64,000 nucleotides of DNA from Bacteroidetes bacterium 37-13 (GCA_001897535.1 MKTC01000007.1:1-64000); one strand, 5' to 3'; positions 46,194-53,894 are shown, counted from the first letter of the stretch. Made by a program: numbers and translations. The notes: generated from the sequence alone by a model not told the origin.

Positions 46194-46481
46194 TTATGAT
46201 AGTTTTAAAGCATTTTTAAAAAGTTCGCGCACTTCTTTCAAATTACACAGTGGCTCTTCGGGTATGTGCAGCAGGTGTGTGAGTTGGTGTACAATTCCTT
46301 CATCTGATAGGCATTCGTGGCTTGGTATTTCTTTTAAAAAACAAATAATACAGGCAAGGTGCAACGCTCTTGGTATTTGTGTGGCAAACCGATCGTTACT
46401 CATCTGAACAAAGTCTTCGTATTCCGATTTTAATTCTTGATACGAAAGAGAGTAGTGTGTTCCTTTTAAAACGTAATTCAT
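46194..46481 (-). CDS. Hypothetical early prophage protein
   Basis: 95 residues, helical, two Cys in HLACIICFLKEIP. It is adjacent to the next gene (stop and start one base apart) and follows the structured RNA region. No family recognised. Confidence 0.5.
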   Translation of the reverse strand: MNYVLKGTHYSLSYQELKSEYEDFVQMSNDRFATQIPRALHLACIICFLKEIPSHECLSDEGIVHQLTHLLHIPEEPLCNLKEVRELFKNALKLS

Positions 46482-46690
46482 TTTATGTTGAATTTTTAGT
46501 TACTTAATTAAGCGGAGCGGCTGCATCTTTTCACCGCTCCGCGCTGTTATCAATCAGCCTATAGGCTCTATGCCGCGCTTTCGCGCCTTTTTTGAAATAT
46601 TGCTCGGTGGGCGGAGTTGAACCGCCATTGCTCACGGATTTTAACCGTTTCAGCCCCTGCACCGATACTCTTTTGAAAGCAAATCACAAC
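46482..46690 (-). other. Structured non-coding segment inside the early operon
   Basis: This 209-base gap in an otherwise gapless operon contains, on the transcribed strand: a tRNA-like fold (46604-46665), GCGCGAAAGCGC (46575-46586), the palindrome AGCCTATAGGCT (46556-46567) and a perfect 9-bp stem GCGGAGCGG/CCGCTCCGC (46512-46520 with 46534-46542). No coding frame spans it. Confidence 0.65.
46604..46665 (-). ncRNA. tRNA-like RNA with T-arm but no D-arm
   Basis: Outer stem TCGGTG/CACCGA (6 bp) encloses two hairpins. One is ACGG-TTAAAAT-CCGT with an extra GCT/AGC helix below it and a 7-base loop like an anticodon arm (46630-46654). The other is GGCGG-TTCAACT-CCGCC (46610-46626), an ideal T-arm whose loop begins TTC. 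Only 12 bases lie between outer stem and the anticodon-like stem, so no D-arm can form. It is not a canonical tRNA; it may be a tRNA mimic or a three-way-junction regulatory RNA. Confidence 0.5.
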
Positions 46691-47320
46691 TTATATTGAT
46701 GAAAAATTTAGTTGAATGTCTTTGTAACTGCCGTCCTCCTCCCTGATTGCAACACTGTAATATGTTTTACTATCAGGTCTGCGAATGCTGTTTTCGAGGT
46801 GCGTCATGGCACGTTGATACAAATCGTGTTTTATCTTGCTGCGATAGTTCAGCAGGCTCATCACCTTCTTAGCATCCAAACGACCTTTTGTGTTGGAGAA
46901 TGCACTTTTTACCAGCTCCTTAATCAAAACGGCTTCGCCTTCGGCTCCGATGTTTTCGTCTATGTACTGGTCGAGCAGCTCCTTGCAAAAGCCGATTTGT
47001 GTTTGGTCAAAATCAATGCGCTCGTTGATGTTGCATTCTACTTTGATGGTTCTGTCAAAATTGTACCATGTGAAATTGCCTTTGCCGGGCTTCTTTTCCA
47101 CTTTTGCTTCGGCACGCTCGGCTGCTTCCACCTCGGCAAAAATGCCGCGTATCAGCTCTTTAAAATCGCTGAGTGATTTGGTGATTTTTGTCGCTTCTTT
47201 TGCCAGCGTGAAAGCCTTGTTTTCTTTCAGCTTTTCAACTTTTGTAATTCTGTTGGCAGGTATCTGAATGCCTGCTTCGTCTGTCCAACTGGCAGAGCCT
47301 GTTTGTTTCAATAGTTCCAT
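46691..47320 (-). CDS. DUF3164-family early protein
   Basis: 209 residues. The family blocks WTDEAGIQIPANRITKVEK...DFKELIRGIFAEVEAAERAEAKVEKKPGKGNFTWYNFDRTIKVECNINERIDFDQTQI...AKELLDQYI-like, and ...KTYYSVAIREEDGSYKDIQLNFSSI are those of DUF3164, common in transposable phages between MuB and gp16-like genes. Function is unknown, presumably in DNA metabolism. The structured RNA follows its stop codon. Confidence 0.85.
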   Translation of the reverse strand: MELLKQTGSASWTDEAGIQIPANRITKVEKLKENKAFTLAKEATKITKSLSDFKELIRGIFAEVEAAERAEAKVEKKPGKGNFTWYNFDRTIKVECNINERIDFDQTQIGFCKELLDQYIDENIGAEGEAVLIKELVKSAFSNTKGRLDAKKVMSLLNYRSKIKHDLYQRAMTHLENSIRRPDSKTYYSVAIREEDGSYKDIQLNFSSI

Positions 47321-47354
47321 TTCTAATTTATTTTTTGTGATTAAATACTTGTTA

Positions 47355-47570
47355 TTAGCCCCAACCGATTGACTTACTTATTTCGGGCGTGAAGCCACCG
47401 AAATGATTAAACAGCCTATTTTTAAATGCTTCGCCAGTGGGCAAATCATTTCTGAAATATATTTCAGTGCCTGCCGGAGCAAATCGCCAATAACGGCACA
47501 TAGTGTAATGGTCGAGTGTTTCGATTTTGGCTAATGCCTCGTTAATCTGTTGTTGCGTGAATTGTTGCAT
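47355..47570 (-). CDS. Small hypothetical early protein
   Basis: 71 residues: MQQFTQQQINEALAKIETLDHYTMCRYWRFAPAGTEIYFRNDLPTGEAFKNRLFNHFGGFTPEISKSIG. No family recognised; conserved-looking aromatic core. Tight spacing to its neighbours supports translation. Confidence 0.5.
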   Translation of the reverse strand: MQQFTQQQINEALAKIETLDHYTMCRYWRFAPAGTEIYFRNDLPTGEAFKNRLFNHFGGFTPEISKSIGWG

Positions 47571-47590
47571 GATTATTTTTTTGATTGTTA

Positions 47591-47785
47591 TTAAATACTC
47601 TTTTCTGCATCGCTGATTTGATAATTCAAATCATTGAGTTGCTTTAGCATTGCCGCCAGTTCTATCGCGCCCGGCACTTGCATGGCTTCTACCACGGCAG
47701 GCGGCAGCTTATCTGCCTGCTCTTTTATTTGCGATTTGAGTTCCTGCCGCTCTATGAGCAGTTCGTTGAATTGTCCGATTGTCAT
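47591..47785 (-). CDS. Small coiled-coil early protein
   Basis: 64 residues, almost entirely helical with heptad-like Leu/Ile/Gln (FNELLIERQELKSQIKEQADKLPP...AMLKQLNDLNYQISDAEKSI). The start overlaps the DnaA-like gene by 4 bases (ATGA type). It could be a dimerising accessory for the DnaA-like protein; inference only. Confidence 0.5.
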   Translation of the reverse strand: MTIGQFNELLIERQELKSQIKEQADKLPPAVVEAMQVPGAIELAAMLKQLNDLNYQISDAEKSI

Positions 47786-48216
47786 AACTGATTGTTTATT
47801 GATTGCTGAATAATGTTCAATGTGTTACGCACTTCGTCAATGTTTTTCAGGTCGTTATTCACGGTGTTGATGCCGTGAATAATGGTGCTGTGGTCGCGAT
47901 GAAAGAACCTGCCAACCTGCTTGTAGCTTGGTTTAAAATGTGATTCGTAAATTAGCTTGTAAGCGATTTGGCGAACTATCACTAAACCGCGCTCGCGGCT
48001 GCGACTGCGTATTTCATGAACGGGATAGCCTGTTGAGTTTTTGATTGCCTGAAACAGTTTTTCAACCCACTCATTAAAATCTTGATTGCCGATTATCACA
48101 CGCGGTTGTGTAAGCAATACTTTCACCGGCTGGTTTAGAATTGCCTGAATTTCGGTTTCAGCTCGTAACAATGCCTTATATATTTCGCCCGATTGGGAAG
48201 TGGTGATGTTTAGCAT
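47782..48216 (-). CDS. DnaA domain IV-like DNA-binding protein
   Basis: 144 residues. The C-terminal 80 residues (IRSRSRERGLVIVRQIAYKLIYESHFKPSYKQVGRFFHRDHSTIIHGINTVNNDL) reproduce the DnaA C-terminal DNA-binding domain, including the signature helix (GRxxxxRDHSTIIH), which reads DnaA boxes. The AAA+ ATPase domain is absent; the N-terminal 60 residues are an unrelated helical part. It might recruit or block host DnaA, or bind its boxes on phage DNA. It overlaps the upstream gene by 7 bases. Confidence 0.85.
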   Translation of the reverse strand: MLNITTSQSGEIYKALLRAETEIQAILNQPVKVLLTQPRVIIGNQDFNEWVEKLFQAIKNSTGYPVHEIRSRSRERGLVIVRQIAYKLIYESHFKPSYKQVGRFFHRDHSTIIHGINTVNNDLKNIDEVRNTLNIIQQSINNQL

Positions 48217-48662
48217 GTTACCTCCTTTCTTTTAGTTGTTTGCACCTGGCGTTGCGCGTCCTCTTCCTTCCTGATGGCATCAATCATTTGAGCCCACGCT
48301 TTATCAGGCACACGGGCGTTGATGTTGTCCGGGTGGTGGCTTTCCAGCCACAGCTTGCGCAGCCAGTTCTTTGTGCTGATGATTGGCTTCACTCCGATGC
48401 CTGTCAAAAACTTGTAGCTGTCTTTATCAATGGCGGCATCCACATTGTAGCTGCCGTATTGCGCTAAAAACACCTCGTCACGCACATCAAAGTGGCGTTT
48501 CCACCAGCTCCAGTAAGCAGATGTCCGTGTCAGGTATTCCACCGCGCCTGTGCAGTTGGCGCAGTTTTCGTTGGCGTAGTTGTAGCCCATTTGCTCTACT
48601 GCTTTTGCATACTCCATATCTGTGAGCTGCAACAGCTCTATAATTGCTTCTTTAGTTTTCAT
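48210..48662 (-). CDS. Hypothetical early prophage protein
   Basis: 150 residues from the ATG at 48662, inside the 3' end of the preceding ATPase gene (11-base overlap). Contains YANENCANCTGAVEYLTRTSAYWSWWKRHFDVRDEVFLAQYGSYNVD and a basic C-terminus. The C-A-N-C pair and Trp-rich helix are distinctive, but no family was recognised. It may be a replication or host-takeover factor by position. Confidence 0.5.
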   Translation of the reverse strand: MKTKEAIIELLQLTDMEYAKAVEQMGYNYANENCANCTGAVEYLTRTSAYWSWWKRHFDVRDEVFLAQYGSYNVDAAIDKDSYKFLTGIGVKPIISTKNWLRKLWLESHHPDNINARVPDKAWAQMIDAIRKEEDAQRQVQTTKRKEVTC

Positions 48663-49374
48663 TGGTGCTGTTGTTTGGTTTAGTTCCCCAATATTTTGCT
48701 TCGCCTTCGCCCCAAATGGTGTATTCTCCACCGGGGTTGTAGCGTCCGTTGCTGATGGCTTTAAAGCCCTCTACCCATATCTTCAGGTCAGCATCGTACT
48801 TTATCTTTTCGGCTATCTTGCCTTCAGGATTTTTGCCAACCGCTTGGCTGTTGATGATGAACAGCACCTTTGGGTGTGCCTTCACCATTTCGGTAAAAGC
48901 CTGAAAGCGCAAGCCGTGGCAGTATTGTATGGTGTCAATCACGCAGGCTGTGGGTGCTTTGTGTTTGCTCAGGCGTTCTCCCATTTCTTCAAAACTCTCA
49001 TTGCCAATGATGAAGTTCTTATTGCTGGCATCCACTCCGGCATCTATCAGGGCGTTGCGCATGGTCAGGCGGTTGCCCTGCTCCAAGCTGTTGAAAAACA
49101 ACTTGCGGCTGTTGCTGATTTCTTTTGCAAGCTCTATCAGAAAGCGCGTTTTTGCATTGCCGCTGTTGCCCCAAATAAACCACACACCGTTATCTTCCGG
49201 CTCCCCGAAGGCGGCTTTCCATTCCGCGCCCCATTGTATTGTTTCATAGTTTGTTGCATAAATTTTTTGTATGGAATAAGCGCGAGCCATGTTGGTGCTG
49301 TTGTAGTTGTAATCTGTAAGTGTTGTTATGGCGGTGGATACATAAAGCAGTGCCGCTGTGATGGTGTGTGTCAT
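48652..49374 (-). CDS. RecA/DnaB-like P-loop ATPase
   Basis: 240 residues from the ATG at 49374, which overlaps the MuB-like stop as TAATG; an internal ATG at 49290 (MARAYSIQKIYATNY) is a fair alternative. Walker A is WGNSGNAKTRFLIELA, Walker B is TACVIDTIQYCHG, and FIINSQAVGKNPEGK follows as a sensor-like motif. The layout recalls RecA-fold ATPases used by phages as recombination or helicase-loading factors. The role next to MuB may be in replication or transposition. Confidence 0.7.
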   Translation of the reverse strand: MTHTITAALLYVSTAITTLTDYNYNSTNMARAYSIQKIYATNYETIQWGAEWKAAFGEPEDNGVWFIWGNSGNAKTRFLIELAKEISNSRKLFFNSLEQGNRLTMRNALIDAGVDASNKNFIIGNESFEEMGERLSKHKAPTACVIDTIQYCHGLRFQAFTEMVKAHPKVLFIINSQAVGKNPEGKIAEKIKYDADLKIWVEGFKAISNGRYNPGGEYTIWGEGEAKYWGTKPNNSTNEN

Positions 49375-50285
49375 TATGCCGATTGTTTTTGGGTTGACAA
49401 AAGCAACAGGCTTTCGGCTCTTCGCAAGCCGCCAATGTGTCCTTCGCTATCTTTGGCAAGGCACTTGTTTACAATCTCGCTCACGTTCACACCGTTTGTG
49501 GCGTTTGCCTTCACCACCTGTGTCAGCAGCGTGCGGTAAAAGCTGATGCGCTCGTTATTGTCAACTGGTGTTACCCTGCCGTATTTGTTGCCGTAGCGGC
49601 TGAAAATCTCTCTGAAACCAACCTTTTGATTTTTGATGCCGCGCGTCAGGTAAGCGCGTAAACCATCGGCTCCCATCATGTACCAGCCGCAACTGTTTTC
49701 GGTAGCGTTCCAAAATTCTTTCAGCTCCAAAAATGCGCCATAGTCCAAGTCACCAGCTTCGTCAATGATTATCACCGGGCGTTCTAACAATTGCAGGTAG
49801 TATTTGATGTTTGCCTTTACATCCACAAACTTTCCGTTGTTGTCCACGCCAATCACTTTGGCAAGCGAGCGCACAAAGTGTTGTTTGGTTTTGGCTTGGC
49901 TGCAATCCACATAAAAGCAGTTGTCAATCGCTTTGCTCAGGTGCTTTGCGGTAAAGGTTTTGCCCAAGTCGGTATCATCTACCAATATGCGGCTCTTGCT
50001 GTTTTCTTTACAAAAAATTACTTCCTCTTCAATGGTGTTGAACACCTCAGTGCGCACCATATTCCACTTGCGTTCGCCAATGGTTACGCCAAGCTCCCTG
50101 CCCATTTGCAGCCACTGTGTATCGCGCAGCAAACCGTCCAAGTCCTTGCCGTTTTTGATTTGAGAGTAAACGCTGCCGTTGATGTCGTACTGCTTTGCAA
50201 AGGCTGCATCGCTTCCGCCAAACTTTTTGCGGGCTTCCAGCAGAGCCGCCACTACTTTGTTTTTAAATTCGGTTGATAATTGCAT
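49374..50285 (-). CDS. MuB-like transposition ATPase
   Basis: 303 residues. An N-terminal helix-turn-helix (about 1-70; FAKQYDINGSVYSQIKNGKD) precedes an AAA+ domain. The P-loop reads DDTDLGKT (103-110), lacking the first glycines of GxxGxGKT; Walker B is VIIIDEAGDLDYG. MuB binds target DNA, delivers it to the transposase and gives target immunity. It lies directly downstream of the transposase gene, as in Mu. Confidence 0.9.
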   Translation of the reverse strand: MQLSTEFKNKVVAALLEARKKFGGSDAAFAKQYDINGSVYSQIKNGKDLDGLLRDTQWLQMGRELGVTIGERKWNMVRTEVFNTIEEEVIFCKENSKSRILVDDTDLGKTFTAKHLSKAIDNCFYVDCSQAKTKQHFVRSLAKVIGVDNNGKFVDVKANIKYYLQLLERPVIIIDEAGDLDYGAFLELKEFWNATENSCGWYMMGADGLRAYLTRGIKNQKVGFREIFSRYGNKYGRVTPVDNNERISFYRTLLTQVVKANATNGVNVSEIVNKCLAKDSEGHIGGLRRAESLLLLSTQKQSA

Positions 50286-50308
50286 ATTGAGTGTTGTTTT
50301 TTACTTGT

Positions 50309-52360
50309 TTAAAATCTATCGTAAAGGCTTTTTGAAGTGGTTTTAACCGTTGTTTCTTTATGTTCAATGGTTTCAATTATCTCAGCGTCCACAGGCTCTT
50401 CCACCGTGCGCCTTTCAATGCCTGCAATACTGAAACGCTTGCTTTTCGGCTGCTCGTTTTCGATGATGATGGTTTGGTTGATGGCTTTGCCCATTCGGTG
50501 CGCGTAGCCTTCCACGGTGGCGCGGTAAGCGGCTGTAAGCCTTTCGTTTTCGCGGCATCGGTCTGTTTGCTCCAATTTAGCGCGGTGAAATGGCAATTCG
50601 TCCAGCAGCTCGCAGATAAACCTGCCTTCCATGTTGTGAACGTGCGCTTTCAACACCTTTCCCTCGTTATCATCCAGCCAAAAAACCTGCACCTCTTCGC
50701 CTTCAATCTCGCTCATCACGTTTAGTAGCGTATCGCCCAATGCCACTTGGCTTTCAAATCCAATCACACGCTGTTTTCCTTGCAGCATGATTCTGCCCAA
50801 TGCCATGCTGCTTTTGGTGCAGTATCCCAAGTGTGGAAGTATTCCATGCCAGTTGGTTGGTTTAAGGTCAGGGTGTTGCTTATCCATCAGCACATCCCAT
50901 CGGCTCATGCCGGGGTGCAGTTGTTGATTCGGGTGCAATTGGTTGTTCCAATCTTCAATCATCTTCAGCTCGCGCTCCACAATCGCATCTTTCGGCAGGT
51001 ATTTAATTTCACCGGGCTTTGATTGCAGGTGTTCAGCTTTAGCATGCGGACGCGCCATGAATTCTTCGTACTGGCGTTCGTGGTTATTACGCAATTCTCC
51101 AAACGTGCGCTCAATTCGCTTAGAACGCGCCATGTTTGGGATAATGTGAACCGCTTGGAACATTGCCCCTGCCGATAGAAATGTTTGTGCAAACGAGCTG
51201 TTAAGCGATGATTCGCACTCAATCTCATTTGGCATGTTCAAACCCCATGCCGTGTAGTTGCGCACCAGTTGGCGGTAGAATTCAATGATGATGCCGTCTT
51301 TAGTGTCACCATGCACCCAAGCGGTAAAGGCTTGGCTGCCCAAATCTTGCGCCATGTAAAACCACATGCGGTTGCCTGCGCCTTCGCCCCATTTGTATGG
51401 CGGCTGCCTGTCATCCACGCTGATGATGCTGCCTGAGTAAGCAGGTTGCTCCATGCTTGCGTGCGGTATGTATTTGCCCATATACTTTTGGCGGTCTCCT
51501 GCGCGTTTAAGATGTGTTACTATGCGGTTATCCCAATCGCTCAGGTAGTTATACACGCTGCTTTCGCTAATCTTTTTATAGCATTCGGCTTTCGGGTTGT
51601 GCAGCTCGCCTGTTTCACCGTTCACTATTTCAATTTTGCCGCTTAAAAAGGCATTGTACTTTGCCGAAACCTCAAAGTGTGTAGGTTTTTTGCGCTGCCC
51701 GGCAAAAATGTCATTCCACAACTGTATCATTTCGCGTGTAACCACCTGCGCGTTTGTGTTGTTGGCTCTGCCGTCAATCAGGCAGTTGTAACCTTCACGG
51801 ATGTAGCGGTTTAGCTTATCGTTCAGCTTGCGGGCGTTTTTTGGAAGGTTGTGCTGCAATCCGTTGTGTTTTAGCTTCAAAACATTGTTGAAGTCAGCGC
51901 AATCAGCCGCTAAACCTGCTGTAAGGTCTCTGCGCGGGTTGCCCAATCGCTTGGTCATGGTTTCGCGGTTGGTGCGCAGCGCAGCCAGTGCATTCAACAC
52001 GCTGGCATTGATGGTGTATTTTGAAATTTGGAAAGGTTCGAGCGATTTTCCGTTGGTGTGGCGAAATTTGTCATAGAAAGCGCGGGCTGCTGCGTCCATA
52101 GTAAAGAACTCTTCCAGCGCGTTAAATTCTTTTGCCGGGTTGCCCAATGTTTCGATGATGCGTTCGCGGTGTTGTTGTGGTATCGCGTTCAGCTCTATAA
52201 GCGATGGGCGACCGTTGCCACCGGGGCGAGTTTTAAAACCAAATTTCTTTGCATTTTTAACCCATTCATCCCAACGCCATTGCTCTACTATTCCTTTCTC
52301 CTTAACTGCGCAAGCAGCTACACATAATTTACCATCAAATTCAATATACGCTGTATTCAT
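50309..52360 (-). CDS. MuA-like DDE transposase
   Basis: 683 residues, similar in length to MuA. The catalytic core starts SGSIISVDDRQPPYKW (Asp316); the usual second Asp is replaced in PNEIECESSLNSSF by Glu381/Glu383; the third acidic residue is Glu417 in SKRIERTFGELR. Spacing 316 to 383 is 67 residues, the same as D269-D336 in MuA. A C-terminal MuB-interaction-like tail ends KSLYDRF. It cuts and joins the prophage ends in replicative transposition. It is transcribed with the small HTH gene at 52362. Confidence 0.93.
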   Translation of the reverse strand: MNTAYIEFDGKLCVAACAVKEKGIVEQWRWDEWVKNAKKFGFKTRPGGNGRPSLIELNAIPQQHRERIIETLGNPAKEFNALEEFFTMDAAARAFYDKFRHTNGKSLEPFQISKYTINASVLNALAALRTNRETMTKRLGNPRRDLTAGLAADCADFNNVLKLKHNGLQHNLPKNARKLNDKLNRYIREGYNCLIDGRANNTNAQVVTREMIQLWNDIFAGQRKKPTHFEVSAKYNAFLSGKIEIVNGETGELHNPKAECYKKISESSVYNYLSDWDNRIVTHLKRAGDRQKYMGKYIPHASMEQPAYSGSIISVDDRQPPYKWGEGAGNRMWFYMAQDLGSQAFTAWVHGDTKDGIIIEFYRQLVRNYTAWGLNMPNEIECESSLNSSFAQTFLSAGAMFQAVHIIPNMARSKRIERTFGELRNNHERQYEEFMARPHAKAEHLQSKPGEIKYLPKDAIVERELKMIEDWNNQLHPNQQLHPGMSRWDVLMDKQHPDLKPTNWHGILPHLGYCTKSSMALGRIMLQGKQRVIGFESQVALGDTLLNVMSEIEGEEVQVFWLDDNEGKVLKAHVHNMEGRFICELLDELPFHRAKLEQTDRCRENERLTAAYRATVEGYAHRMGKAINQTIIIENEQPKSKRFSIAGIERRTVEEPVDAEIIETIEHKETTVKTTSKSLYDRF

Positions 52361-52361
52361 A

Positions 52362-52568
52362 CTATCTTACTTTTTTGCCTTCCAAAGCCATTTGTATTTT
52401 TTCGGCTTGAATTTTTTTTGCAGCTAATTCCATGTGGTGATTTGTAATTTCAAATGCGCGATTTATAAGCTCATTGTTTCTTCTCTTGCTTCTCACATGC
52501 TTCACCATTGATGGTTTGTAGCCCGTTTGTTCTGCTATGAATTGGAGTAAGGTTTTTGTTTTATTCAT
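52362..52568 (-). CDS. Small DNA-binding early regulator, Ner-like position
   Basis: 68 residues from the ATG at 52568 (MNKTKTLLQFIAEQTGYKPSMVKHVRSKRRNNELINRAFEITNHHMELA). A start further upstream would lie on top of the promoter, so 52568 is preferred. Helix-turn-helix-like Q-T-G-Y-K-P-S-M-V-K-H-V and high basic charge suit a DNA-binding regulator. It is the first gene transcribed after the switch, where Mu has ner. Confidence 0.65.
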   Translation of the reverse strand: MNKTKTLLQFIAEQTGYKPSMVKHVRSKRRNNELINRAFEITNHHMELAAKKIQAEKIQMALEGKKVR

Positions 52569-52606
52569 TTTTCCGACTTGATTTGTACCTGTAATTGGTG
52601 CAATAG

Positions 52607-52655
52607 TGGAGAGTATTTTTATCATTTGCAAAAATATGGAGAGTTATTTTATCAA
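52607..52655. promoter_or_regulatory. Lytic promoter with flanking repressor operators
   Basis: Two near-identical 18-base direct repeats, TGGAGAGTATTTTTATCA (52607-52624) and TGGAGAGTTATTTTATCA (52637-52654), are 30 bases apart, about three helix turns. Between them on the - strand is TATTTTTG (52629-52636), an exact -7 box, with TTG about 16 bases further upstream. Repressor bound at both would cover the early promoter. A weaker copy, TGGAGAGTGGGTTATTAC, lies inside the repressor gene at 52823. Confidence 0.7.
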
Positions 52656-52661
52656 CATTAA

Positions 52662-53321
52662 ATGAACAGCAAAGAACGCTTACTGTCCTTCATTAAATAC
52701 AAGGGTATTAGCAAACGTAAGTTTTACGATGCTTGCGGACTTTCTAATGCTTTTTTAGATAAGGTTGGAAATATAGGAGCTGGTAAATTGGAGCAAATAA
52801 TCTCCACTTATCCCGAATTAAATGGAGAGTGGGTTATTACTGGCAAGGGAGAAATGCTGCAAACAACTGAAACATTCAATCCGCAACAGGTCAATGAACC
52901 ATTGCACAAGTATGTAACGACTATAAAAACTATACCATTGATACCTATTGACGCATTAGCAGGTTTAGCTCCCGGTGAGCTGGTAATTAAAGATTCTGAT
53001 ATTGAATCACGTTACACAGTACCCGATTTTGCAAAGGCTGATTTCCTCATTCGTGTAAAGGGCGGCAGCATGTACCCCAAGTACAGCTCAGGCGATGTCC
53101 TTGCCTGTAAAAAGGTAAGTAAAACCGATTTTATCCAGTGGAATAAAACTTATGTCATTGACACATCTCAGGGCGTGCTGGTAAAGCGAATTCTAAAAGG
53201 CAAAGATGATAAGCACTGGATACTTAGATCCGAAAACAAAGATTATCAGGATATAGATGTAAACCCTGAAAAGGACATCCACCATATTAACATCGTTATT
53301 GGTGTCATTCGGTTAGAATAA
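52662..53321 (+). CDS. LexA/S24-type prophage repressor
   Basis: 219 residues. N-terminal helix-turn-helix (YKGISKRKFYDACGLSNAFLDKVG), a linker, then an S24 peptidase domain: cleavage site Ala100-Gly101 in DALAGLAPGE, catalytic Ser136 in GGSMYPKYSSGD and Lys175 in VLVKRILKG. It should hold the lysogenic state and cut itself upon RecA activation by DNA damage. Unlike Mu c, which is not a LexA-type protein, it predicts SOS induction. It diverges from the early operon across the two operators. Confidence 0.92.
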   Translation: MNSKERLLSFIKYKGISKRKFYDACGLSNAFLDKVGNIGAGKLEQIISTYPELNGEWVITGKGEMLQTTETFNPQQVNEPLHKYVTTIKTIPLIPIDALAGLAPGELVIKDSDIESRYTVPDFAKADFLIRVKGGSMYPKYSSGDVLACKKVSKTDFIQWNKTYVIDTSQGVLVKRILKGKDDKHWILRSENKDYQDIDVNPEKDIHHINIVIGVIRLE

Positions 53322-53334
53322 AACCATGTTTCAG

Positions 53335-53355
53335 GCATTTATGCGGCATAAATGC
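53335..53355 (+). repeat. Perfect 9-bp inverted repeat after the repressor
   Basis: GCATTTATG (53335-53343) and CATAAATGC (53347-53355) with a 3-base loop lie 14 bases after the repressor stop. It may act as a terminator without a clear T tract. Confidence 0.5.
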
Positions 53356-53787
53356 ACCCAATACACGCTTTCTCCGCTTTTTTCATGCACTTTTGGTTTT
53401 AAATGTGTTTTATGTTATTGAAAATCAACATTTTAGCTAAAATACTACTTTGGTCTTAATGGGGTGCGAATCTGTATTTTTAATGTCTTTTACCATGTTT
53501 TTTGTGCCTTAAAGCTGTTTCAATAGCGTTTTAAAATACCGTTTTTTCCCGTCCAACTACCCGTCCAACTACCCGAGCAACCCATTTTAATGCAAAAAAC
53601 AGCCTCCAAGCGCACCCGGTTAAAGTGGCTTTAAATGCTGCTTAAAAATGTTTTGTATCGTGGGTGGTGTATATGGGTAAAACGCTTGTATTTATGCGCT
53701 ATTAGGCTGTTTTCTGCCCCTGTGGTGTAAGTATTGTGCCGTATGGCTCATTTGCAGCTCACACAATGTAACTGCAACCATATCACA

Positions 53788-53801
53788 ATGTACCTTTTGT
53801 T
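53788..53801 (-). repeat. Transposase-site-like copy 1, repressor end
   Basis: ATGTACCTTTTGTT, identical to the copy at 53881-53894, 93 bases apart; the reverse complement AACAAAAGGTACAT shares CAAAAG with the 22-bp repeats at the other end. Confidence 0.65.
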
Positions 53802-53880
53802 TTGTAGCTTTACACCACTAAAAAAACGTTCAAATATTGTCGTGTCGGGCTTTTCGGGCTTTTTTTGCTTCCTTTTCTCT

Positions 53881-53894
53881 ATGTACCTTTTGTT
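53881..53894 (-). repeat. Transposase-site-like copy 2, repressor end
   Basis: ATGTACCTTTTGTT, ten bases from the element end, the same distance as the terminal repeat at the opposite end. This symmetry supports it as the end-most transposase binding site. Confidence 0.7.

Noticed and set aside
46604-46665. Calling this segment an ordinary prophage tRNA
   Set aside because: The T-arm and anticodon-like arm fit, but there is no D-arm, the outer stem has only 6 pairs and the loop would give an unmodified AAA anticodon, so it is listed as tRNA-like RNA only.
48622-49539. Long + strand open frame (305 codons) opposite the early ATPase genes
   Set aside because: It is antisense to two genes with clear Walker motifs, and its composition is typical of antisense translation.
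53548-53571. CCCGTCCAACTA tandem repeat as a CRISPR or attachment site
   Set aside because: There are only two full copies with no spacers, and the prophage ends lie elsewhere.
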